Shown in pieces: positions 1 to 5,998 of a DNA stretch of 6,270 nt. The stretch spans positions 1 to 6,270 of the forward strand of contig DATEZO010000248.1 in the NCBI GenBank assembly GCA_035255485.1, given 5' to 3'. Source of the stretch: DATEZO01 sp035255485. GTDB lineage: Bacteria > Pseudomonadota > Gammaproteobacteria > Burkholderiales > Burkholderiaceae_D. How positions within the stretch are numbered: position 1 is the first letter of the stretch; every line of letters begins with the position of its first letter. Below the pieces are notes generated by a model. The model was not told the DNA's origin and searched no databases. It was given only the letters and a program-made list of their open reading frames with translations. A program made the position numbers and the translations under genes.

Positions 1-1
1 C

Positions 2-163
2 AAGGAAAGCGGAGAAGCCAAGACGCTGTTCATCAACCTGTCCGGCCACGGCCACTTCGACATGGGCGCGTACGACAGCTACTTCAGCGGGAAGCTGCAG
101 GATTATGCGTATCCGGAGGAGGAGATCAAGGCGGCGCTGGAAAGGTTGCCAAAGGTGGGGTGA
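2..163 (+). CDS. TrpB2-like PLP-dependent tryptophan synthase beta-type protein (C-terminal end only)
   Basis: The window opens inside a plus-strand gene. Reading from position 2 gives 53 codons and a TGA at 161-163. The visible peptide contains LSGHGHFDMGAYDSYFSGKL followed by a charged tail with YPEEEIKAALERLP. The GHGHFD signature and the Y-x-x-Y-x-x-GKL segment match the C-terminal end of the TrpB2 branch of tryptophan synthase beta chains. These are fold-type II pyridoxal-phosphate enzymes that condense indole with serine; many TrpB2 proteins are encoded away from trpA. The N-terminus, PLP lysine and most of the catalytic domain lie outside the window, so activity cannot be judged. No trpA follows: a strong terminator ends transcription 11 bases after the stop, which is consistent with a stand-alone TrpB2 rather than a trpBA operon. 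Family assignment is confident; physiological role is inferred. Confidence 0.85.
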   Translation, partial: KESGEAKTLFINLSGHGHFDMGAYDSYFSGKLQDYAYPEEEIKAALERLPKVG

Positions 164-173
164 TCGACTTGTC

Positions 174-206
174 AAAAAAGGGGGCGAGGTGCGCGCCCCC
201 TTTTTT
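174..206 (+). terminator. Strong rho-independent terminator after the TrpB2-like gene
   Basis: A perfect 13-bp inverted repeat (AAAAAAGGGGGCG at 174-186 and CGCCCCCTTTTTT at 194-206) encloses a 7-base loop. The plus-strand transcript would form a GC-rich stem followed by six U residues, starting 11 bases after the TGA at 161-163. Because the left arm starts with six A residues, the structure could also work in the opposite direction, although no minus-strand gene needs it here. Confidence 0.95.
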
Positions 207-295
207 GTCTGTCAGGGAAAAAGCGTAGGGCTTGTTCCAGGATAATGAAATCCCTTGGGTCAATGTGGCAATTACGACAATGAATGGGGCCTGTC

Positions 296-1762
296 ATGAA
301 ATCTGTTGCGCGGATCTTGCCGGCCTTGCTGCTGCCTCTCATGCTTGCCGGCTGCGGTGGCGGCCAGACATATGCCGACGCCCTCCAGGCTCAACTTCAG
401 GAAATGGTCGGCACCAAGTACGCGGCATACAAGGCGGCCAATAATCTGCCGGAGGTCGCGGGAGCGCTGGTGCACCTGCTGACACCGGAGGGGGCCTGGA
501 CCGCCACGGCAGGGCTGCCCGCCGCAACCGATGAAAACACGCATTATCGTATCGCCGGCGTCAGCAAGACCTTTACCGCAGCGGCCGTTATGCTGCTCGA
601 TCAGCAGGGAATGTTAAACATAGATGATGTCGTCACCGCCACGATCCCCGGTACGGCAGTTCCCTACCTGCCGGACTCGCCAAGCTACAACATTCCTTTC
701 AAGAACCAGATCACTATCCGGCAGTTGCTGTCGCATCGCGCCGGAGTGTTCGATGTCTTCAACAATCCGGTCCCAGTCACCAGTAGTGCTCCCTACGCCG
801 GACGATATTACAACAGCTATGTTTGTTCCGAGCTTAACGAACCCGGCCATCAATTTACGCTGGATGAACTGGTAGAGGTCGTGGCTCTGAACGACCTCTC
901 CTTCTTTGCCCCTGGTGCCAATTACCATTACAGCGACACCGGTTATAGTCTCCTGGCAAAGATCATCGAACGTGTCTCAGGCAAGAGCTACGACCGTTTT
1001 ATTACGGAGAATTTCCTCTCCCCCATGAAGCTCACACAGACTTTCATGCCTGAGGGCGCCAATGACACCACGCTTCCAGTTCCCTTCTTGCGCGGCTATT
1101 CCAGCGACGGCAGCGGCTTTTTCGAGACGACAGAGGACAACATGTCTTCCCGGGTTGGGACCGGGGATATCATCGGTACGCCATCTGACATGGCGCGATG
1201 GATCAGAACGCTGCTCTCCGGTCGAGGGGCACTGACACCGGAGCAGATAAAACGGATGACGGCCATACCCGCCGGTAATGCCACTTATGCGTTGGGCATC
1301 AGCAGCAACGTGGATCTGGGGTTGGGACACGCCGGCACGCATCGAGGTTATGTCAACTTGGTCGTCTATCATCCGCAAGATGACGTAGCCATCGTTGTCG
1401 TGACGCCTTTCATCGACTACAGCAATTTGGAGCCGCACCTGGCCCTGCTGACCGAAATCGGTAAGGAAGCCAGAAAGATCGCCGGCTATACCTCTGCGTG
1501 GCCGCCGCGACTCCCCGATTCCCCTCCTGTCACTGCCGATTACGATCTCGTAAGGGACACGGCAGAACAGATCCGGCAATACCTCAATCTCCGTCCTGCA
1601 GCAGCGGACACCCCGGAAGGCATCCACCTGTATTGGGTCGGTAACAGTGCTCCCTTTTCCGTCACTCTCCTCGCCTTGGAGCGGCTAGAAGAAGCCGGTG
1701 AAGTTGAACAGTTCCGTCTCGGGAACCGCATCCTCTATCGCAAGGCATCTGTGCACAACTGA
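296..1762 (+). CDS. Serine-hydrolase / beta-lactamase-fold lipoprotein lacking the SxxK serine
   Basis: A 488-residue protein of the class C beta-lactamase/penicillin-binding (Beta-lactamase, Pfam PF00144-type) fold. The N-terminus MKSVARILPALLLPLMLAGC is a classic lipoprotein signal: basic n-region, hydrophobic core and LAGC lipobox with Cys20. This predicts a lipid-anchored envelope protein. I chose ATG 296 over the in-frame ATG at 284 because it gives the tidier signal peptide and has a weak GGGG six bases upstream; 284 (492 aa) remains possible. Family motifs: YSD at about 212-214 (the YxN position) and HAG at about 345-347 (the KTG/HxG position) are present. The first motif, normally SxxK, reads GVSK at 88-91, so the acyl-accepting serine is glycine while the lysine remains. 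After a proline-rich stretch (about 401-413) there is an extra C-terminal segment of roughly 75 residues with no recognised family. The gene stands alone between a terminator and a mobile element. The substrate is unknown. Confidence 0.85.
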   Translation: MKSVARILPALLLPLMLAGCGGGQTYADALQAQLQEMVGTKYAAYKAANNLPEVAGALVHLLTPEGAWTATAGLPAATDENTHYRIAGVSKTFTAAAVMLLDQQGMLNIDDVVTATIPGTAVPYLPDSPSYNIPFKNQITIRQLLSHRAGVFDVFNNPVPVTSSAPYAGRYYNSYVCSELNEPGHQFTLDELVEVVALNDLSFFAPGANYHYSDTGYSLLAKIIERVSGKSYDRFITENFLSPMKLTQTFMPEGANDTTLPVPFLRGYSSDGSGFFETTEDNMSSRVGTGDIIGTPSDMARWIRTLLSGRGALTPEQIKRMTAIPAGNATYALGISSNVDLGLGHAGTHRGYVNLVVYHPQDDVAIVVVTPFIDYSNLEPHLALLTEIGKEARKIAGYTSAWPPRLPDSPPVTADYDLVRDTAEQIRQYLNLRPAAADTPEGIHLYWVGNSAPFSVTLLALERLEEAGEVEQFRLGNRILYRKASVHN

Positions 1763-1812
1763 TTGCGGTCGAACGAAGGGGGGGCTTCAAGCACGCGTAG
1801 CACATATATGTA

Positions 1813-1841
1813 GGGTCAGACTCTGAGGTCTCCCCTCAAAT
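1813..1841 (+). repeat. Left terminal inverted repeat of the IS4-type element (29 bp)
   Basis: It begins GGGTCAGACTCTGAGG and ends CCCCTCAAAT. It is the exact reverse complement of 2381-2409. The repeat contains its own small palindrome, TCAGA-C-TCTGA, at 1816-1826. The stop codon of the transposase remnant (1836-1838, minus strand) lies inside this repeat, so the coding frame runs right up to the element's end. Confidence 0.95.
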
Positions 1842-2264
1842 CTCCTGCATAAACTTCCGACGCAAATGCCGTAGCGCGGCCATCAATTCATAAAAGGGAA
1901 AGACGAGCTGCCCCTCCCGTGCCAGCGAAGCACGCAGCAATTGCCAACGTCGATCAGGCGTCAAATCCGACCAGTCGATCAGGATTACCGGATGCTTCAG
2001 ATGTGCCAGATGTTGTTGCGCAAGCGCCTGGTAAATCTGCGGCAGTTCCTGATGCAGTGCTTGATTGCCCAGCAGCCGGTCCACACGCTTGATGTTGTGC
2101 TTGATGCTTACAGGGCTGGCCAGGCCGCGTCCGAGGTCGCTCAAGGTGAGTGCGGAACCGGACAGGGCGGCGCCGGTGACAGCGCATAAACTGTCCAGTC
2201 GCTTCTGGTGGATATGCGGGCAGCTCTTCAACAACAGGCGGTGTAACATGGTGATGGCATGCAT
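1836..2264 (-). pseudogene. IS4-family transposase, internally deleted (142 aa remnant)
   Basis: Starts at an ATG whose complement is 2262-2264 and stops inside the left terminal repeat. Residues 1-118 follow the conserved N-terminal region of IS4-family transposases: the KHNIKRVDRLLGN block (about 55-67) and VILIDWSDLTPDRRWQLLRA (about 93-112), which carries the first acidic catalytic residue (Asp97). After about residue 119 the usual LTLYEEVHP-like continuation is replaced by a short tail with LRHLRRKFMQEI at the end. The second Asp and the catalytic Glu of the DDE triad are therefore absent. The tail running up to the terminal repeat suggests an in-frame internal deletion joining the N-terminus to the original C-terminus; this is an inference. 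The protein cannot catalyse transposition by itself but could still bind DNA. A ribosome site AAGGGG (complement of 2271-2276) precedes the ATG by six bases. Confidence 0.82.
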
Positions 2265-2323
2265 GGCGGGCCCCTTCGCAGTTTGGTCGCTACGAAGGCA
2301 ACTCTAAACCTGTCATGCATGCC
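2256..2323 (-). promoter_or_regulatory. Nested inverted repeats over the transposase leader (RBS and start codon sequestration)
   Basis: On the minus strand the leader contains a perfect 10-bp outer stem: GGCATGCATG (complement of 2314-2323) pairs with CATGCATGCC (complement of 2256-2265), and the second arm includes the transposase ATG. Nested inside is a 6-bp stem, CCTTCG (2293-2298) with CGAAGG (2273-2278), whose second arm overlaps the ribosome site AAGGGG. A transcript containing both stems would hide both translation signals. IS10 and IS50 use comparable hairpins to block transposase translation from read-through transcripts; that parallel is known biology, while its operation here is inferred. 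A possible -10 TTTAGA (complement of 2303-2308) would start the native transcript inside the structure and so escape it. Confidence 0.5.
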
Positions 2324-2380
2324 TTGCCGCTGCGGCTGCCCACCTGCTACCCGGCACTTTATTCCAAGGGGGAAAGACGA

Positions 2381-2409
2381 ATTTGAGGGGAGACCTCAGA
2401 GTCTGACCC
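2381..2409 (-). repeat. Right terminal inverted repeat of the IS4-type element (29 bp)
   Basis: Exact reverse complement of 1813-1841 over all 29 bases. The next base outward differs from the left side (A at 1812 against C at 2410, which would need T), fixing the outer boundary of the perfect match. Confidence 0.95.
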
Positions 2410-2535
2410 CATAAATTACCAGCTTCAAAAGGCGAAAGGTGCGGCGAATCGCCTGTTTGACGTCACCGCGGCAGACACGCCCTGGCGCCATTGAGCCCGG
2501 GCGTGCGGCGGAATGAATCTCTCGATACGGCGGAC
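2410..2535. other. Spacer between the IS4-type element and the DUF1097 gene
   Basis: 126 bases with no convincing gene. A plus-strand frame is open from the element's end to a TGA at 2492-2494 (ending KGAANRLFDVTAADTPWRH) but has no start codon of its own and no recognised family. A 7-bp inverted repeat, CACGCCC (2476-2482) with GGGCGTG (2499-2505), encloses a 16-base loop. It lies downstream of the DUF1097 stop on that gene's transcript but lacks a U-tract, so it is at best a weak terminator. Confidence 0.4.
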
Positions 2536-3042
2536 TTATGCTTCTGCCGGCTCAACGGCAGCTGGCTTGGTCAACACGGCCGCCAGTTTTGCCGAGGCAA
2601 AGCCAAAAACGGCGCCGACGGCGATCGAGAGCACTGTGGGAGCGAGCGCATCCAGCGGGGCCACGCCCTTGAGCAGAATGAGTCCGGCAATAGCGGCGAA
2701 TCCATAGACGGATGCCGGTATCGTGCCGAGCATGCCGAGATGCGCCGCGAGCACGAGGACCGTGGCGCCGATGCCGACCGCGACCGGGGCGGCAAACGCT
2801 CCGAGCGCGCCGAGCTGGCCCGCAAGCAGGACCGACAGGGCCCCCACTACCGCGCCGAACGCCATGCAGATGACGGTCTTTTTCAGGCCGGCGAGTTCGC
2901 CGCCGCAGTGAAAGAAGCAGGCCCACGCAATGAAGGCTTGCCACACCTGCATCATTAGGGCGGCAAGCGGGCCAAGGAACAACCAGGTTGCTGCTGTGGC
3001 GAGTACGCCAATGGATAAGGCCAGCGCGATCAATGACGGCAT
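2536..3042 (-). CDS. DUF1097 family inner-membrane protein (YcdZ-like)
   Basis: A 168-residue, strongly hydrophobic protein with five to six predicted membrane spans (about 3-22, 25-45, 56-75, 80-100, 105-124 and 133-155) and a short alanine/glutamate-rich cytoplasmic-type tail. The WACFFHCGGELAGLKKT block at about 40-56, followed by a small-residue-rich FGAVVGA helix, is typical of the DUF1097 family. Its best-known member is E. coli YcdZ (about 163 aa), of unknown function. The start is well supported: AGGAGA (complement of 3048-3053) sits five bases upstream of the ATG. A TATAAT box (complement of 3059-3064) lies just before that ribosome site but has no good -35 at the usual distance, and it would give a very short leader. 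No operon partner is visible. Substrate, if any, is unknown. Confidence 0.88.
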   Translation of the reverse strand: MPSLIALALSIGVLATAATWLFLGPLAALMMQVWQAFIAWACFFHCGGELAGLKKTVICMAFGAVVGALSVLLAGQLGALGAFAAPVAVGIGATVLVLAAHLGMLGTIPASVYGFAAIAGLILLKGVAPLDALAPTVLSIAVGAVFGFASAKLAAVLTKPAAVEPAEA

Positions 3043-3086
3043 AAGAGTCTCCTAAAAAATTATATGAATACGGATTTATCAAGATT

Positions 3087-3120
3087 GTCCGGCGCACATC
3101 GTGCAAGTCCGTTGCCGGAC
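3087..3120. repeat. Nested inverted repeat upstream of the DUF1097 gene
   Basis: GTCCGGC (3087-3093) pairs with GCCGGAC (3114-3120). Inside lies a second hairpin, GCAC-ATC-GTGC (3094-3104). An alternative pairing, GTCCG-TTGC-CGGAC (3107-3120), excludes the outer stem. It sits 45-78 bases before the DUF1097 start codon. It could be an operator or a structured leader; nothing in the sequence decides between these. Confidence 0.4.
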
Positions 3121-3527
3121 ATCGGTGCGGTGCAATTGTCATGCCATTAACTTTTGTGGCGAGTGTGAGCACATGCTTTTGCTGCAGCCCTTGAAAGCGG
3201 CTTGGTTCAAGCAGGCCGGCGTGATGCGTGCCGTGTTTTTCCATGCGGCATTGATCCGGATTGCTACCGGGTGCAACAACGGTTGACCGGCCTTGCTCCG
3301 TAACGGCGCAGGAACCGAATCAAGTCTTCCCCTATTTACACGACGCTGGCGAGCAGGCGCCAAGCCAGCAGCCGAATGCAGTCACCGCCAACGCCATCAA
3401 TCTGGTGCCTGTCAGCGAAGCCAGCGGAATTTATGAGATCAGACTCGATTAATTACGCTGCCCCCGCACCCTGCATGCATTGCGAGCATGCGTAATCCAC
3501 GCTTCGAACGGCGTAAACCTGCTTCTC
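3121..3527. other. Long stretch without a convincing gene between DUF1097 and the GGDEF gene
   Basis: The best plus-strand candidate is a TTG-started frame of 63 codons at 3261-3452, ending in NLVPVSEASGIYEIRLD. It has no ribosome site and no recognised family, so I do not call it a gene; it could be a decayed fragment. Near the 3' end of the GGDEF gene there are inverted repeats: GCATGC (3473-3478) with GCATGC (3486-3491), and ATTACGC (3452-3458) with GCGTAAT (3490-3496). They may help end the GGDEF transcript but have no U-tract. No tRNA, rRNA or CRISPR pattern was seen. Confidence 0.4.
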
Positions 3528-4856
3528 TTACAACCGCTTGCGCGCCATCTTGTCCCGATACATCTCTTTGTCCGCATGCCTGAGCAGATGGGACGTCTCC
3601 ACGCCATCCTCGGGATAGACCGCGATCCCGATACTCGCCACCGTATAAAGGGCTTGGCCGGTGAGATGGATGGGTGTCTGCACTGCCTGGCGGATCTTGC
3701 TGGCGACGGATGCTGCATCAGTCGCTGAATGGATGTCCTCCAGCAGCATCACGAATTCGTCGCCGCCCAGCCTGGCGACAGTGTCCTCAGCACGTATGCA
3801 ATGGCTCAAGCGTCTTGCCACTTCCTGCAGCAACAGGTCGCCGGCTTCGTGGCCGAGCGTGTCGTTGACCTGCTTGAAGTTGTCGATATCGAGATACAGC
3901 AAGGCAAACCTGGCTTGCTTGCGTCGGCATCGCGATAGCACCAACTGCGCCCTGTCGCTGAACAGACGCCGGTTAGGCAGCCCGGTCAGTTCGTCGTAGC
4001 GCGCCGCACGCAGCAACTCGGCATGTAGCCGCTTGCGCTCGATGGCCGTAGCGGCTTGCGCGCAGACATACTGCAGCAAGGCCATGTCTTTTTCAGAGTA
4101 GGTGGTGCCGGGATAGCTGCGCATTGCTACCGCACCGATGGCCTTATCCTGCGTGATGAACGGCATGGCCAGCCAGACGGCGTCGCCGTCCGATGCGGCG
4201 GACGGGTCGTCTGGCGCAAATGCTTTCGCCGCCGCCTGCGAAGGCTTTTCGCTCTGGATCGCATCAACGCAAAAACGGCGAGCGATCGGATCCTGTACCG
4301 TGGCCGAGTTGCCATGCATGTCGATCTGGTAAGGGAAAGTCAGATGCTCCGTTCCGGGCTCCCGCGTGGCGACGATGAACGCGGCGACTGGTACGAGTTT
4401 CGAGATGATCTGATGGATTTCGCGAAAGAGGGATGTGAGGTCGACAGCATGGTGCGCGGCCTCGGCGATGGCATAGGTTGCCGCTTGCATCTCTTCCGCA
4501 TGCTTGCGTTCGGTGACGTCCCGCGCCACGCCGATACGCAATTGGTCGGATTCGGACCAGCGGGCAGACCACATGATATGGACCTGGTGGCCGTCCTTGT
4601 GGATGTAGCGGTTTTCGAAACCGATCCTCGGGCGGCCCGACATGACCTGGATGGCTTCTTCCCAGGTGCGTGCGCGGTCCTCGGGCGCGACGAGGTCGAT
4701 TAATGTTCGCCCGATGAGTTCGGCTTGCGTGTAACCGAAAATGCGTTCGCATGCTGCATTGACATACACGACGCGGCCATGGACATCGACCAAGAAAACC
4801 GCATCCAGCAGGAGATCGGCAAAATTGGGCAGTAGGTTTGGTATGTTTGCGACCAT
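3528..4856 (-). CDS. Diguanylate cyclase with PAS, GAF and GGDEF domains
   Basis: A 442-residue soluble protein with no signal peptide or membrane span. Domains in order: a PAS sensor (about 10-118, ending in the usual DVTERKHAE linker), a GAF-like domain (about 125-275), a coiled linker, then a GGDEF domain (about 285-440) introduced by DELTGLPNRR. The GGDEF domain keeps DIDNFKQVND (323-332), which includes metal-ligand Asp, and the active loop LGGDEF (363-368). This predicts synthesis of cyclic di-GMP from two GTP. An RxxD inhibitory site (RAED, 355-358) stands five residues before GGDEF, so product feedback is expected. No EAL or HD-GYP domain is attached. The ATG lacks a clear ribosome site, but a TAG five codons upstream in frame leaves little choice of start. 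The gene stands alone, and the signal sensed by PAS/GAF cannot be read from the sequence. Confidence 0.93.
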   Translation of the reverse strand: MVANIPNLLPNFADLLLDAVFLVDVHGRVVYVNAACERIFGYTQAELIGRTLIDLVAPEDRARTWEEAIQVMSGRPRIGFENRYIHKDGHQVHIMWSARWSESDQLRIGVARDVTERKHAEEMQAATYAIAEAAHHAVDLTSLFREIHQIISKLVPVAAFIVATREPGTEHLTFPYQIDMHGNSATVQDPIARRFCVDAIQSEKPSQAAAKAFAPDDPSAASDGDAVWLAMPFITQDKAIGAVAMRSYPGTTYSEKDMALLQYVCAQAATAIERKRLHAELLRAARYDELTGLPNRRLFSDRAQLVLSRCRRKQARFALLYLDIDNFKQVNDTLGHEAGDLLLQEVARRLSHCIRAEDTVARLGGDEFVMLLEDIHSATDAASVASKIRQAVQTPIHLTGQALYTVASIGIAVYPEDGVETSHLLRHADKEMYRDKMARKRL

Positions 4857-4976
4857 GAGGCAAGAATACTATTTATCGGCGCAAGGTTCCGCTTCTCGGT
4901 AAGCATTGCATTATGGGGCAAAGAGGTGGGGCGGACTCGATTAATGAATTCTTATTTTCCTGCCTGCAACCCCTCT

Positions 4977-5879
4977 TCACAACCGCGCAAAATCCTTCGC
5001 CCGCAACCGCGGCACCGCATAATCGATGAACGCGCGCACCCGCGCCGACATCAGCTTCGCATGCGGATACAGCAGGTGGATCGGAATCGGTTCGGTCTCG
5101 AACTTGCGCAGGATGGGGCGCAACTCTCCTGCCTGCACCGGCGCCTGCACCTGGTAGGTGAGAAAGGCGCCGATGGCGACACCATCGCGGCAGGCGTCCA
5201 CCGCCGTTTCCACCGAGTTGGTGGTAAAGCGCGGCAGGAAGCGCCCGGAAATCGCGCGCCCGTTTTCGCGGAACTGCCATTCGCTCACGACGCTGCGTCC
5301 GGTGAAACGGATGCCGGAATGCGTTGCCAGCTCGGACGGATGGCGCGGCGTGCCGTGCTGCTTCAGGTAGGCCGGGCTGGCGCACACCACGCGCCGCAAC
5401 TCGCCGGCCGGCACCGCGTGCAGAGTGGAATCCGCCAGATGACCGATGCGCACGGCCACATCGATTCCTTCCTCGATCAGGTCGATATTGCGGTCGAGCA
5501 GCACCATCTCCACGTTCAATTCGGGATGCTCGCGCATGAACTGCATCACCAGCGGCGCCACGTGCAGGCGTCCGAACAGCACCGGTGCGGTGATCACCAG
5601 CTTGCCCGAGGGCTTGCCACTGGTGTTGAACAAGGCTTCTTCGGCGTCGTCCAGCTGCCCGAGCGCGGTCTTGCAGATCGCGAGGTAGCGCTGCCCTTCA
5701 TCCGTCAAGTGAATGCGGCGTGTGGTGCGGTTGAACAGGCGCACGCCCAGGCCGGCTTCCAGCTCTGCCAGCCGCCGCACCACGGTCGGCAGCGAGGTGT
5801 CGAGTGCGTTGGCGGCTGCCGTCAGGCTGCCGCGCTCGGCAATTTCAATGAAGGTTTGAATGCCTCTGAGCTTGTTCAT
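4977..5879 (-). CDS. LysR-family transcriptional regulator
   Basis: A 300-residue protein, the usual length for LysR regulators. Residues 1-60 form the winged helix-turn-helix: MNKLRGIQTFIEIAERGSLT, then AAANALDTSLPTVVRRLAELE and GVRLFNRTTRRIHLTDEG. Residues from about 92 form the periplasmic-binding-like effector domain (GKLVITAPVLFGRLHVAPLV onward, with EEGIDVAVRIG near 136-146). The closest style is the large group that includes AaeR, DhcR and YafC-like regulators, often paired with a divergent target gene. Here the divergent neighbour is a glutathione S-transferase 119 bases away, with a palindrome in between, so control of that gene plus autorepression is likely. The effector is unknown. 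The ATG at 5879 has no strong ribosome site, but it gives the canonical N-terminus of the family. Confidence 0.93.
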   Translation of the reverse strand: MNKLRGIQTFIEIAERGSLTAAANALDTSLPTVVRRLAELEAGLGVRLFNRTTRRIHLTDEGQRYLAICKTALGQLDDAEEALFNTSGKPSGKLVITAPVLFGRLHVAPLVMQFMREHPELNVEMVLLDRNIDLIEEGIDVAVRIGHLADSTLHAVPAGELRRVVCASPAYLKQHGTPRHPSELATHSGIRFTGRSVVSEWQFRENGRAISGRFLPRFTTNSVETAVDACRDGVAIGAFLTYQVQAPVQAGELRPILRKFETEPIPIHLLYPHAKLMSARVRAFIDYAVPRLRAKDFARL

Positions 5880-5899
5880 GCATGTTCATGGCCGAATGA

Positions 5900-5922
5900 A
5901 TTACTTCGGATTATGAAGTAAT
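5900..5922. promoter_or_regulatory. Probable LysR-regulator operator between the regulator and GST genes
   Basis: A perfect inverted repeat, ATTACTTC (5900-5907) and GAAGTAAT (5915-5922), separated by seven bases. It contains the LysR-box pattern T-N11-A (T5905 to A5917) with dyad symmetry. It is centred in the divergent intergenic region, 21 bases from the regulator start and 77 bases from the GST start, a typical recognition-site position for this family. Assignment to this regulator is inferred from position and pattern. Confidence 0.65.
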
Positions 5923-5998
5923 CAATTTTGTTTGTTGATATTTATTTGGAATCCGTGCTGCTCCAGAATCAAGCCTCCAACAAACAACGAGGACAGCC

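Larger units (their letters stand above)
1813..2409. mobile_element. Short IS4-type insertion element, internally deleted, probably non-autonomous
   Basis: About 597 bp are bounded by perfect 29-bp inverted repeats (1813-1841 and 2381-2409) and contain one minus-strand frame (1836-2264). That frame resembles the N-terminal part of an IS4-family DDE transposase. Full-length relatives encode around 400 residues, so this copy lacks most of the catalytic core. Because both ends are intact, it could be moved in trans by a complete relative elsewhere in the genome. No perfect target duplication is visible. The 10 bases outside each end (1803-1812 CATATATGTA and 2410-2419 CATAAATTAC) match at 6 of 10 positions, which may be a decayed duplication or chance. 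The element lies in the space between the serine-hydrolase gene and the DUF1097 gene and interrupts neither. Confidence 0.8.

Noticed and set aside
977..1627. A 216-codon minus-strand open frame opposite the serine-hydrolase-like gene
   Set aside because: The plus strand carries the recognisable fold with signal peptide and motifs. The minus-strand product is low in hydrophobic pattern and matches no family I know.
1771..1790. A possible terminator after the serine-hydrolase-like gene (GAAG / CTTC around a run of seven G)
   Set aside because: The stem is only four base pairs and no U-tract follows.
2552..3244. A 230-codon minus-strand frame overlapping the DUF1097 gene and its upstream region
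   Set aside because: It is out of frame with the DUF1097 protein, has an Arg-rich composition, and lacks the strong AGGAGA ribosome site that serves the DUF1097 start.
3261..3452. A possible 63-residue plus-strand protein in the gene-poor stretch
   Set aside because: TTG start, no ribosome site, no family; the final residues look protein-like but that is not enough to call a gene.
4056..4703. A 215-codon plus-strand open frame opposite the PAS/GAF region of the diguanylate cyclase
   Set aside because: Shadow of the GGDEF protein frame. No domain, and no ribosome site is evident.
5848..5889. A 14-codon out-of-frame minus-strand mini-ORF (MNMHEQAQRHSNLH) overlapping the LysR start
   Set aside because: It arises from a duplicated CATGAAC sequence at the start site and has no ribosome site. 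Interference with LysR translation is conceivable but unsupported.
4926..5921. A 331-codon plus-strand open frame antisense to the LysR gene, longer than the LysR gene itself
   Set aside because: The opposite strand encodes a clear, full-length LysR protein. The antisense product is rich in His, Gln and Arg with no recognisable domain, as expected for a codon-bias shadow in GC-rich DNA, and it runs across the operator palindrome.
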